Below, one piece after another: positions 53,242-61,368 of a stretch of DNA of 64,000 nt (position 1 is the first letter of the stretch; every line of letters starts with the position of its first letter). Origin of the DNA: Leptofilum sp965223285 (GTDB taxonomy: Bacteria > Chloroflexota > Anaerolineae > Promineifilales > Promineifilaceae). The notes below the pieces were generated by a model. That model ran no database searches and was not told where the DNA came from. It was given only the letters and a program-made list of their open reading frames with translations. The stretch lies in assembly GCF_965223285.1 (NCBI RefSeq), contig NZ_OZ244997.1:5704001-5768000 (forward strand), given 5' to 3'. Position numbers and translations under genes: made by a program.

Positions 53242-53640
53242 CAAATGCCTCCTCTTTAAGACATTCACTGACCGCTTGTAGACCCAAATTCATCATACAA
53301 ATATGATGTCTTGTGCAGGGGCACATTGCTGAGATGTTGGGACTTAGTCAGTATATAAATTTGCACAATAAGTTTTGGGGTCAAGTAAACCAGAAAAAGG
53401 TTGAAAATGACAATCTTGCAAATCTCTAGCTTACTCATGCAAAAGCAGGGGCACCAACTTTCCAAATTTCCAGGATTTTCCTGCTTTTACATAACTCTCT
53501 TTTCTTCTCTCATTTTTTATCATAACTGCGCATGTTCCGCAATGATTTTCTGGTTTGTTTTACTTTTTGGGTAACCTTGGGGAAACAAAAAGCCCAACGT
53601 TTCTGTTGGGCCGATTGTTTGTATGTACAACAAAACCTTG
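53242..53640. other. AT-rich intergenic region
   Basis: A 399-bp gap between two minus-strand genes. It contains the terminator at 53586-53612 and otherwise AT-rich sequence with no gene, octamer or recognisable promoter. The short reading frames seen have no coding pattern. Confidence 0.5.
53586..53612 (-). terminator. Intrinsic terminator of the phosphatidylcholine synthase gene
   Basis: On the minus strand GCCCAAC, a six-base loop and GTTGGGC are followed by TTTTTG. It lies about 30 bases after the stop codon of the gene at 53641. Confidence 0.85.
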
Positions 53641-54351
53641 TTACCGCACCATCATGTACAGGCTGAGGCCAACGTAATATACAACGTAAAGAAGCGAAGC
53701 CCAGAGCATCCAGGGCTGAAACACAGGGTACTGTAGCCAAACCATCAAGCACAAAATGCCCCAGATAAATGTTAGAGACACTGTCAATTTTTGGAAGCGC
53801 ACCATACGAGATGGGTATACATATTTGATTGGGACAAAAACCAGAACGGTGAGCGTGGCAATGACCCAAAAATTGATCCACGGATTGGCATCGAATATGA
53901 AGAGATAAAAAACCACCACATTCCAATAAGATGGGAACCCTTTGAAGGTATGGTCGTCTGTTTTGGCATCTGCTTGGCAAAACTGAAAGGCTGAAGCTAA
54001 AACGACCATAGCAATCCCGGCAATGGTGGTGCTGGCAGGTAGCAAATTGGCTTCGTATAGAAAAATAGCAGGCACAATCACATAGGTTTGGTAATCAATA
54101 ATATTGTCCAGCAGCGCGCCATCAAAACCAGGTAGCAGCCCTTTTACCCTAAAGCGGCGAGCCAGCGTGCCATCCAGGCTGTCTACCAAGGCAGCAAGGC
54201 CTAGCCAAAAGAAGGCCGCTTGCCATTGGTGCTGCACAGTCGCCATAATAGCTAGCAATCCCCATAATGCCCCCGTTGCGGTGAAGAGATGAACGCCCCA
54301 AGCTAGCACTAACGGCCGTTCAACCTGTATGTTGAGATTCATTCGTGACAT
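53641..54351 (-). CDS. pcs: Phosphatidylcholine synthase (CDP-alcohol phosphatidyltransferase)
   Basis: 236-residue, roughly eight-helix membrane enzyme. The CDP-alcohol phosphotransferase motif is D60-G61-x2-A64-R65...G78-x3-D82-x3-D86 (DGTLARR...GALLDNIID). The N-terminal AWGVHLFTATGALWGLLA and the DNIIDYQTYVIVPAIFLY segment match bacterial Pcs, which joins choline directly to CDP-diacylglycerol to make phosphatidylcholine. It starts at ATG 54351. It has its own terminator and is separated from the thiolase by a repeat-rich gap. The Pcs assignment is firmer than a generic CDP-alcohol transferase, but product use is inferred. Confidence 0.85.
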   Translation of the reverse strand: MSRMNLNIQVERPLVLAWGVHLFTATGALWGLLAIMATVQHQWQAAFFWLGLAALVDSLDGTLARRFRVKGLLPGFDGALLDNIIDYQTYVIVPAIFLYEANLLPASTTIAGIAMVVLASAFQFCQADAKTDDHTFKGFPSYWNVVVFYLFIFDANPWINFWVIATLTVLVFVPIKYVYPSRMVRFQKLTVSLTFIWGILCLMVWLQYPVFQPWMLWASLLYVVYYVGLSLYMMVR

Positions 54352-54432
54352 GATTATTCCTATGATGCTCTACTCAAAAAGATTGCTGAACTTTAAGGGA
54401 TACCTGAATGTAAGTCAATAACCTTTAGGGGC

Positions 54433-54493
54433 AGACTTCAAAAGCCTTCTGGGCATTTTGTAATTACCCCAGTGACTATGACTTTTGAAGTCT
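54433..54493. repeat. AGACTTCAAAAG...CTTTTGAAGTCT inverted repeat
   Basis: Perfect 12-base arms at 54433-54444 and 54482-54493. It is the same core as the repeat at 44048-44106. Confidence 0.7.
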
Positions 54494-54502
54494 AGCATAC
54501 CT

Positions 54503-54608
54503 AATGTGCAACTTTCTTTTTTTCCAGAGAGGAGTTGGCATCCTCAAATGCCAACGGTCGCATTTGAGAATGCTCCCTCCTCTGGATGGGATGTAAAAGT
54601 TGCACATT
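54503..54608. repeat. Foldback (MITE-like) inverted repeat
   Basis: A 106-bp imperfect palindrome. The outer arms AATGTGCAACTTT / AAAGTTGCACATT are perfect, the inner CCAGAG / CTCTGG pair, and GCATCCTCAAATGC pairs with GCATTTGAGAATGC over 13 of 14 positions. It resembles a non-autonomous element. No target duplication was recognised. Confidence 0.6.
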
Positions 54609-54623
54609 GCGTTAGCATGTAAA

Positions 54624-55895
54624 TTAAGGCAGCATTTCGATGATGGTGGCTTCCCCTTGCCCCACACCGACACAGAGCGTTGCCAGCCCGTAGCGCATCG
54701 CTTCGCCAGCCTCAGCTCGCCGTCTCATCTCATGCAGTAAGGTGGTAAGTATGCGCGCCCCGGAGCAGCCCAGCGGATGTCCCAAAGCAATGGCCCCCCC
54801 ATTAACATTGGTAATTTCCTGGCTCAACCCAAGCTCGTTCAGGACGGCCAACGCCTGTACGGCAAAGGCTTCATTTAGCTCGGCCAAATCAATCGCATCC
54901 AAAGAAATATTGGCGCGCTGCAACGCTTTGCGCGTGGCGTGAATAGGGCCAAGTCCCATCACGCGGGGGTCCACGCCAGCCGCCCCAGAGGCTACCCAAC
55001 GCGCCATTGGTTGCAAGCCTAACTCTTTGGCCTTGCTGGCAGACATGAGCAGCACGGCGCAGGCCCCGTCATTCAACCCGCTGGCGTTGCCAGCCGTGAC
55101 GGTGCCTCCCTTGCGAAACGCAGGGCGCAGCTTGGCCAAAGTTTCCATGCTGGTTGCCAGTTCGTAGCCGTCGCTGGTTTTGTTGATACGGGGGTGTTCG
55201 TCAGTGTCTACCACAATGGGGTCTCCCTTTCGCTGTGGGATGGTGACGGGAACAATTTCGGCTTGGAAACGGCCGTTCACAATAGCCTCCCGCGCCCGCC
55301 GCTGACTCTCAAAGGCAAAGGCATCCTGCGCCTCGCGGCTAATTTCGCCACCTTCAATTTGCCCGGCGCAGCTCATCTCGAAGATGTTTTCGGCCGTTTG
55401 CCCCATTGCTTCCAGCGGAAAGAGTGCCTCCATCTTTGGGTTGGGGTAACGCCAGCCCAGCGTGGTGTCGTAGCCAGTTATGTTGCCAGATGGACCCCAG
55501 GCCCGTGAATTTTTGGGGAATGAGTACGGTGCCCGGCTCATGCTCTCTACACCCCCAGCAATAAACACATCGCCCTCGCCACATTTAATGGCTCGCGCCG
55601 CCTGGTTCACTGCGTTTAGCCCGCTGGCACACAGTCGATTGAAGGTGACGGCCGCCACCGATTCGGGCAGTCCGGCCAGCAGCGTGGCCATCCGCGCCAC
55701 ATTTCGGTTATCTTCCCCCGCCTGATTGGCGCAGCCAAAATAAACTTCCTCAACTTCGTGCGGATCAATACCCGTCCGCTCAACCAACGCCTTGATGATC
55801 AAGCCGGCCATATCATCTGGTCGAACGGCCGCTAGCGCCCCTGCATGGCGGCCAATTGGGGTTCTTACTGCATCAATAATGACAACATCGTTCAT
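54624..55895 (-). CDS. Acetyl-CoA acyltransferase (thiolase)
   Basis: 423-residue thiolase that cleaves or condenses 3-ketoacyl-CoA. The nucleophile Cys89 is in NRLCASGLNAV. GGVESMSRAPY, NGGAIALGHPLGCSGARI and the second catalytic Cys in LCVGVGQGEA follow. It is about 20 residues longer than the usual 400, with extra residues at about 115-155. It resembles beta-ketoadipyl-CoA and degradative thiolases, but biosynthetic acetoacetyl-CoA thiolases look alike. GGAG precedes ATG 55895. It may work with the acyl-CoA synthetase nearby. Confidence 0.9.
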   Translation of the reverse strand: MNDVVIIDAVRTPIGRHAGALAAVRPDDMAGLIIKALVERTGIDPHEVEEVYFGCANQAGEDNRNVARMATLLAGLPESVAAVTFNRLCASGLNAVNQAARAIKCGEGDVFIAGGVESMSRAPYSFPKNSRAWGPSGNITGYDTTLGWRYPNPKMEALFPLEAMGQTAENIFEMSCAGQIEGGEISREAQDAFAFESQRRAREAIVNGRFQAEIVPVTIPQRKGDPIVVDTDEHPRINKTSDGYELATSMETLAKLRPAFRKGGTVTAGNASGLNDGACAVLLMSASKAKELGLQPMARWVASGAAGVDPRVMGLGPIHATRKALQRANISLDAIDLAELNEAFAVQALAVLNELGLSQEITNVNGGAIALGHPLGCSGARILTTLLHEMRRRAEAGEAMRYGLATLCVGVGQGEATIIEMLP

Positions 55896-56017
55896 TTAAG
55901 TTTCTCCGTAAAAGTTTGACTTGTGCTAATTGGTTGCCAATTATAGCCGACGAGATGGTTTTCGTAAGTAAGTAGGTGGCGTTGGTAAAACGGCCGTTTC
56001 CGCCATAAAATTAGCGC

Positions 56018-57037
56018 ATGAGCAATTGGACACATATTGTAGGACATCAGTGGGCGGTTGAAATGTTGGCTAATGGTCTGGTGAATGACCGGCTGGGTCA
56101 TGCTTACCTAATTACAGGGCCAGAGCAGGTGGGTAAGACGACCCTGGCGCGCACCTTTGCCCAGGCGTTAAATTGCGAGGCCTCAGAACCGGAGCGGCCG
56201 TGTGGCCACTGCCGCCCCTGCAAACTCATAGCCATAGACAGACACCCCGACGTGAAGCTGATTACGCCGGAACTGAGCGGCCGAGGCAAGCTGACGCTTA
56301 AAATTGAGACGATTCGCCAGTTGCAGCAAGATTTGAACCTTTCGGCCTACGAGGCGCGCTACAAGGTGGCGATTTTGGAACGGTTTGATGCGGCTACCGT
56401 TGGCGCCGCCAACGCCTTTTTAAAGACATTGGAAGAGCCGCCAGGCAAGGTGGTGCTGCTGCTCACCGCCACGGACGCAGACATGCTGCTGCCCACCATT
56501 GCTTCCCGTTGCCGCACGCTAAATTTACGGCCGTTGCCCACTGATCTCATCGAACAAAGTTTGGCAACCCGCTGGCAAGTGCCGGCAGAAAAAGCAATGC
56601 TGCTGGCCCATTTGGCAGACGGCCGTTTGGGCTGGGCAATTCAGGCAGCAGAAGATGAAACCATTCTGCAAACCCGCACCGAGCAGATTACACACCTGCA
56701 TGATGCCCTGGCTGGCCGCCGCGTCCAACGCTTTGCCCTGGCAGACAAGCTGGCTCGCCAGCCAGACACATTGCCCAATCTGCTGAAAACATGGCTTAGC
56801 TGGTGGCGTGACCTCACGTTGCTCAACCAGCGGCAGGGCCAGTCCATTAGCCTGATGCTCACCAATATGGATGAGATTGAGCGGCTGGAGCCATTGGCCA
56901 CCGCCTGGAGCGAGCAGCAAATCACCGCCAGTCTCAACCAAACCAACCTGGCACTCTGGCAGCTAGAACGCAACGCCAACACGCGCCTCGTTTTAGAGAA
57001 TTTGTTGTTAGTGTATCCTTTTCCAAAACTTGTTTGA
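56018..57037 (+). CDS. holB: DNA polymerase III, delta' subunit
   Basis: 339-residue clamp-loader subunit. The AAA+ core has Walker A GPEQVGKTT (34-42), a zinc-type cluster C53...C62-GH-C65-RP-C68, and the sensor and arginine region KTLEEPP...LLPTIASRCRTL. The C-terminal helices match HolB. It loads the sliding clamp at the replication fork. The start ATG 56018 has no clear ribosome site. On its right, the reverse-transcriptase gene is convergent, ending 99 bp downstream. Confidence 0.9.
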   Translation: MSNWTHIVGHQWAVEMLANGLVNDRLGHAYLITGPEQVGKTTLARTFAQALNCEASEPERPCGHCRPCKLIAIDRHPDVKLITPELSGRGKLTLKIETIRQLQQDLNLSAYEARYKVAILERFDAATVGAANAFLKTLEEPPGKVVLLLTATDADMLLPTIASRCRTLNLRPLPTDLIEQSLATRWQVPAEKAMLLAHLADGRLGWAIQAAEDETILQTRTEQITHLHDALAGRRVQRFALADKLARQPDTLPNLLKTWLSWWRDLTLLNQRQGQSISLMLTNMDEIERLEPLATAWSEQQITASLNQTNLALWQLERNANTRLVLENLLLVYPFPKLV

Positions 57038-57136
57038 ACTCTCGACCGGACGCTTTTGTTTTAAAGAAGATTAACGTTGATGAGGGTGATCTCCCTTTTC
57101 ATCCGCATCCTGTTGTATTTGCAAGTGAATTATTCG

Positions 57137-58501
57137 TTACGACAAACTTTCCTTTGAAAGTGATTGGAACGAGAGGTTTGGTTTGTTATTTCTCATTGCA
57201 TTCACTAACTCTTCAATTTGGTCGTTCCTGAATGCATGAGAAACGAGCTCGAGAATTGTGTCATCAAGATTAGCGCCTCTACGCTCGATATTTTCAGGAT
57301 TTATACCTAAATCAAAACACAGCACCCGTAATTCTGATCCACTAAAATGCTTTGCTAACGCCTGTCGAATGGCAATTAAATGTTTACGATTGTACTCAAT
57401 GCTATCTTTCGTTTCTTTTACGAGATCAGAGTCTAAACTGGCAAGTTGTGAAAGAAAGAGAAGATATTTTGGATTATCCTTTCCCCTAACCATTCCAAGG
57501 AACTCAATTTTTCCTTTTACAACGTATTTAAATGATGGTGAAGAGGAATAGGGATTACGGTTCTTTTTATCCCATTTTTCTATAAATTCCCTTTCTGCCT
57601 CTTCCGGTCCATATACTTCCCATGCGTGAAGCATTGCTCGAATTTGGCTCACAAATTTTTTATTTACATTTGGAAATTTATTCACTGTAAGGCCTGTTAC
57701 TTCTTGCCTTTTGTCGTATGTTTGAAGGCGAACTTTATTTTGGTTTATCTGGAACCCATTTGATCCTATGAGCATTTTTAGAGGCTCTCCAATTACAACC
57801 GTCCTTTTATTTTCTACGGTGGTAATTTGTGCTAAATCTTGAGGGAAATTCTTCTGTCTTGTAGAAAACGTTATATCGTCAGCATACCTCGTATAAACGC
57901 ATCTATATCTAACTGCTAATTGTCTAAGTTGAGTATCTAATCTAGAGCATATAAGGTTTGAGATTATTGGGGAAGTTGGTGCTCCTTGAGGCAACTTTCT
58001 GTCATGGCAACAAATATTTGCTAGCAAGACGGCTACTTCCTCTGGTAGTTCATATGGAATTGCCATAAATAAGCCGCGGACTCTTTTGAAGGTTATAGAA
58101 GGAAAAAAGTTTTTCAGATCCAAATTCAGTACGTACTTTTTTCTACAATGCATCGTAGCATTAGTTCTAATATTCTTGTCTAGAACGAATCCATGAGTGC
58201 TTGCTTTTGGTTTGTAGACACACCTCAAAACTTCATTTAGTTTTCTTTGAATAAACTTGAGAGAATTATTGGGAGCGAGGATAGTACGACTATCACCATT
58301 TCTTTTGCTTATATCAAACTGCTTATATCTTTCCTCTTTTGGCCTGATATAAACATTGAACATTAACTGATTGTGGTTGACCTCAAGTAAGGTGCCAACT
58401 TCCTCTGTCGTTTTGAGTTTAAGAAACTGTTCCCGCAATTCTTCGGGATTTTTTGAAAGTAATGAATCCATATTTTTTGATTGGGTTTGAGAGAAAGGCA
58501 C
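57137..58501 (-). CDS. Retron-like reverse transcriptase with C-terminal effector-associated adaptor domain
   Basis: 454 residues from GTG 58501 (ATG 58471 is possible; neither has a good ribosome site). The RT core shows LNLDLKNFFPSI (Asp128), NICCH (N162 to H166, fitting the retron NAxxH region X), PQGAPTSP (171-178), the catalytic YADD (206-209) and VTG (268-270, retron region Y). A thumb follows to about 350, then a 70-residue helical adaptor (about 373-441) with IRQAL...SELRVLCFDLGINPENI. Its core matches the C-terminus of the ATPase at 14048-15346. No nuclease, ATPase or membrane effector is adjacent, unlike most retrons. The gene is AT-rich, without the resident octamer, and lies between holB and an ABC transporter. 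It is likely a horizontally acquired anti-phage or signalling RT. Confidence 0.85.
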   Translation of the reverse strand: MPFSQTQSKNMDSLLSKNPEELREQFLKLKTTEEVGTLLEVNHNQLMFNVYIRPKEERYKQFDISKRNGDSRTILAPNNSLKFIQRKLNEVLRCVYKPKASTHGFVLDKNIRTNATMHCRKKYVLNLDLKNFFPSITFKRVRGLFMAIPYELPEEVAVLLANICCHDRKLPQGAPTSPIISNLICSRLDTQLRQLAVRYRCVYTRYADDITFSTRQKNFPQDLAQITTVENKRTVVIGEPLKMLIGSNGFQINQNKVRLQTYDKRQEVTGLTVNKFPNVNKKFVSQIRAMLHAWEVYGPEEAEREFIEKWDKKNRNPYSSSPSFKYVVKGKIEFLGMVRGKDNPKYLLFLSQLASLDSDLVKETKDSIEYNRKHLIAIRQALAKHFSGSELRVLCFDLGINPENIERRGANLDDTILELVSHAFRNDQIEELVNAMRNNKPNLSFQSLSKESLS

Positions 58502-58860
58502 CTACAAAAAATTTGACCTGAAGCACTGGCAACGGCGCGGCCGTAGTATCTGGCATTGATACAGTAAATTATCGAGTAAATAGGAGCCAGTTAACTAGAA
58601 CATCCTAAGAGCTGTCGAGCGGATCGCCGACAATAATTAATTTAGTTTTGTAAGTGCCTTCGGATATGTTAAATAATTTGATTCAAACAGTCAAACTCGC
58701 TTAAAAAGTGGTCAGTTGGTGGTGGTTTATCAACTGATCGGTTGATGGTTTTCCCCATTTTGTGACTAAAATGAAAAATAGGTCATGGTCATTTATGACC
58801 TTCGGCATGACTTCCGGCACATTCGGCAACGGCCGTTTCCCGGTACACTCGCATCATATT
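58502..58860 (-). ncRNA. Candidate msr-msd RNA region upstream of the reverse transcriptase
   Basis: The 490 bp upstream of the RT gene have no coding pattern. On the minus strand I see GGTCATAAATGACC (six-base stem) near 58787-58800, and competing hairpins TCAGTTG/CAACTGA and ATCAAC/GTTGAT near 58708-58746. Near the RT start, AGTGCTTC could pair with GAAGGCACT about 130 bases upstream as an a1/a2-like stem with one bulge. Retron RNAs normally lie here, but I could not fold the region or place the branching G. This is a suggestion, not an assignment. Confidence 0.3.
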
Positions 58861-58889
58861 CGGAAAACAACGCTGTAATCAGCCGATGA

Positions 58890-58975
58890 TGAAAGATCAA
58901 AGATTAAAAAGATTTCGCAGACTTTAATCCGCGTTAATGTCGCGGGGCGACTGCTTCGCGTACAGCGTCCCATTT
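58890..58975. repeat. AT-rich repeat-like leader before the ABC transporter operon
   Basis: AAGATTAAAAAGATTTCGCA and CTTTAATCCGCGTTAATG resemble the ATCCGCG/GGATT-type family seen at 59952-60012. AAGGAG at 58979-58984 serves the next gene. Confidence 0.4.
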
Positions 58976-58991
58976 AATGAAGGAGTTAACG

Positions 58992-59948
58992 ATGTCACCT
59001 ATTGTGGAAGTAAATGATTTACACAAACAGTACAACCCGCCCGATGGCGTTACGGCCGTTCAGGGCGTCTCTTTTGCCATTAAGCAGGGGGAGATTTTTA
59101 GCCTGCTGGGGCCAAATGGGGCGGGCAAAAGTACCACTATCTCGATGTTGAGCTGCCTTTTGGCCCCAACCAATGGTGATGCAGCCATCGACGGCCGCTC
59201 CATTCGCCAGCAACCAAAGCAAGTGAAGCAACTGATTGGTGTGGTGCCGCAGGAAATTGCCCTGTATGACACCATCAGTGCCCGCGAAAACCTCGATTTT
59301 TGGGGCAAGATGTATGGCTTGTCTGGGGATCATTTGAAGGAGCGGGTAACGGCCGTTCTGGAGATTGCTGGCCTCACCGACCGCGCCGATGACAAAGTAG
59401 AAACCTTCTCCGGCGGTATGAAGCGGCGTATTAACATCGCCGTAGGGCTGCTGCACAATCCCAAAGTGCTGTACATGGATGAACCAACGGTAGGCATTGA
59501 CCCCCAAAGCCGCCGCCGCATTCTAGACACGGTCAAAGAGCTGAACGCGCAAGGGCTGACCGTTCTGTACACCACCCATTACATGGAAGAAGCTGAAGAG
59601 CTGAGCGACCGGATCGGCATCATCGATCACGGCAAGCTGATTGCTGTTGGCACCCAGGATGAGCTAACCGCCACCATCGGCCAGTACGACACCGTACAGC
59701 TAGACGTGGGCGAATCTGCTGAAGCTAACGGCACGCTGGTAACCGATTTGGCCGCGCTAGCTGGCGTTCATCAAGCCGACGGCGAAGATGAGCATGTGGT
59801 TGTGCAGGCGGAGGACGCCAATCACGTCCTGCCCCGCATTTTGCAAACGGTGAATGAACACGGCCGTTCCATCCGTCGCCTGGAAATTCAAGAACCAAAC
59901 CTGGAAGCGGTCTTTTTGCACCTGACGGGCCGTGCGCTAAGAGATTAG
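58992..59948 (+). CDS. ABC-2 exporter ATP-binding protein (DrrA/daunorubicin type)
   Basis: 318 residues from ATG 58992 (AAGGAG upstream). It is the nucleotide-binding subunit of a multidrug-type exporter. Visible marks are Walker A GPNGAGKST, the Q-loop VVPQE, signature FSGGMKRRINIA, Walker B KVLYMDEPTVGIDPQSRR and the H-loop TTHYMEEAEEL. A C-terminal extension (about 215-318) resembles the regulatory domain of DrrA-like exporters. It is followed by two ABC-2 permease genes of about 410 residues each, so the exporter probably uses a heterodimeric permease. The substrate is not known. Confidence 0.93.
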   Translation: MSPIVEVNDLHKQYNPPDGVTAVQGVSFAIKQGEIFSLLGPNGAGKSTTISMLSCLLAPTNGDAAIDGRSIRQQPKQVKQLIGVVPQEIALYDTISARENLDFWGKMYGLSGDHLKERVTAVLEIAGLTDRADDKVETFSGGMKRRINIAVGLLHNPKVLYMDEPTVGIDPQSRRRILDTVKELNAQGLTVLYTTHYMEEAEELSDRIGIIDHGKLIAVGTQDELTATIGQYDTVQLDVGESAEANGTLVTDLAALAGVHQADGEDEHVVVQAEDANHVLPRILQTVNEHGRSIRRLEIQEPNLEAVFLHLTGRALRD

Positions 59949-59951
59949 TTT

Positions 59952-60012
59952 AGCCACAGATTACACGGATTTCTATGGATTTTTTGGGTTTAATAATCCG
60001 CGAAATCCGTGG
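59952..60012. repeat. CCACAGATTACACGGATT...AATCCGTGG repeat
   Basis: GCCACAGATTACACGGATTT and GAAATCCGTGGC form an inverted repeat between the ATPase and first permease genes. It is a separate family from the ACAGAG repeats. Confidence 0.6.
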
Positions 60013-60027
60013 CTAGAGAGAAATATC

Positions 60028-61287
60028 ATGAAAATTTGGACAATTGCCTGGAAAGACACCCTGATCCGCTTTCGGGATCGCAACGCGCTGATTTTGATGA
60101 TCCTGGCCCCGCTGGTGCTATCCGCCATCATTGGGTCTGCCTTTGGCGGCTTTATTCGTGGCAGCACCCCTGCGCCGTTTGATGCCATTGCCGTATTGGT
60201 GGTGAACCAGGACGATGGCCAGCAAGGGGATCAGTTTTTAGAGATTTTGACAAGTGACGGTTTGGCTGACCTGCTGACCGTCACCGAAATGGATGATTTG
60301 GCTGCGGCGCGTGAGCAGGTGCAGCTGGGCGACGCCCGTGCTGCGATTTTGATTCCTGAAACCTTTTCGGCTTCGGTTGTGGGGGGAGCAGACGTAGATA
60401 CGGCCGTTTCCCAATTTGAGTTTTACGCCGACCCTGGTGCTACCCTCACACCCAATATTGTGCGGGGAGTGGTGACGCAAATTGTGAATGGGTTTAATAC
60501 GGCCGCAATCTCCGTAGATGTTACCGTGAACCAGCTTACCGAACAGGCGCAAACACTCGGTCCGGCCATGGCCAACCTGGGCATCGCGCTCAACAATGAG
60601 CTAGACAGCCAAATCGGCCCAAACCAACTTAGTCTGAGCCTGAACGACGTTTCTGTAGGCGACGAGGAAGAAGCTATTAGCGACATTAGCCCCTTTGCCT
60701 TCTTTGCCCCCAGCATGGGCATTCTCTTCCTCATGTTTTCCATGGTCGATGGCACGCGCTCTATTCTAGATGAGCAGAAGGGTGGCACGCTGGATCGTTT
60801 GGTGAGCACACCCACCAGCACCCTGGAAATTTTGCTAGGCAAAATTGGCGGCGTCTTTTTGACTGGTGCTCTGCAATTCATCGTTTTTGTTATCGCTTCA
60901 TCGCTGCTGTTTAGCCTGAGCTGGGGGAGTTCCCCGGTTGGGCTGGCGCTGATGGTTTTGGCTGTGGTGCTTTCATTCACCAGCCTGGGTACATTTATTG
61001 CTGCCTTTGCCCGCGATGCGAACCAAGCCAACATCATCGGCTCTGTGGTGACGCTGGCGTTTGCCGCGTTGGGTGGTAACTTTGTTCCGGCACAAAACTT
61101 CCCGCCCTTTTTGGAGCAGTTGAGCAAAATCAGCATCAATCGCTGGGCACTAGATGGCTTTTCTGACCTGACGCTGTTTCGCCTGGGACTGAATGACGTG
61201 CTGCTGGAAATTGGTGTGTTGCTTGGCCTAAGCGTGGTGCTGGTTGGCCTGGCCCTGTGGCAGTTCCAGCGGCGCATGGCACGCTAA
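60028..61287 (+). CDS. ABC-2 type permease
   Basis: 419 residues with the ABC-2 plan: one N-terminal helix, a large extracytoplasmic domain (about 45-215), then five or six C-terminal helices. Marks are PLVLSAIIGSAFGGFI, FAPSMGILFLMFSMVDGTRSILDEQKGGTLDRLVSTP (cytoplasmic coupling segment) and the GGNFVPAQNFPPFLEQLSKISINRWALDGF ending typical of YhhJ/DrrB-like exporters. It is one of two paralogous permeases after the ATPase gene. Confidence 0.9.
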   Translation: MKIWTIAWKDTLIRFRDRNALILMILAPLVLSAIIGSAFGGFIRGSTPAPFDAIAVLVVNQDDGQQGDQFLEILTSDGLADLLTVTEMDDLAAAREQVQLGDARAAILIPETFSASVVGGADVDTAVSQFEFYADPGATLTPNIVRGVVTQIVNGFNTAAISVDVTVNQLTEQAQTLGPAMANLGIALNNELDSQIGPNQLSLSLNDVSVGDEEEAISDISPFAFFAPSMGILFLMFSMVDGTRSILDEQKGGTLDRLVSTPTSTLEILLGKIGGVFLTGALQFIVFVIASSLLFSLSWGSSPVGLALMVLAVVLSFTSLGTFIAAFARDANQANIIGSVVTLAFAALGGNFVPAQNFPPFLEQLSKISINRWALDGFSDLTLFRLGLNDVLLEIGVLLGLSVVLVGLALWQFQRRMAR

Positions 61288-61293
61288 GTGTGG

Positions 61294-61339
61294 GCAAGTA
61301 TGCAAGTGTGATCGCTTGAATAATTACTTGCGTACTTGC
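61294..61339. repeat. GCAAGTATGCAAGT inverted repeat between permease genes
   Basis: The arms GCAAGTATGCAAGT (61294-61307) and ACTTGCGTACTTGC (61326-61339) match at 13 of 14 positions, and an extra ACTTGC follows. Confidence 0.6.
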
Positions 61340-61368
61340 AAACTTGCAAATTGTTTTCGGAGATTATC

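Noticed and set aside
53510..53980. 156-codon minus-strand frame overlapping the phosphatidylcholine synthase gene
   Set aside because: It overlaps the conserved gene and the terminator, and has no family pattern.
57034..57231. 65-codon plus-strand frame after holB
   Set aside because: It overlaps the RT 3' end, has no ribosome site and matches no family I know. It could be a remnant, but there is no support.
57137..58501. Reverse transcriptase as a group II intron or diversity-generating retroelement
   Set aside because: No maturase/X or endonuclease domain, no intron RNA domain V seen nearby, no template/variable repeat and no Avd gene. Retron hallmarks are present instead.
60423..61277. 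284-codon minus-strand frame inside the first permease
   Set aside because: The plus-strand permease has clear ABC-2 features; the opposite frame is Ser/Thr/Pro-rich and shows no motif.
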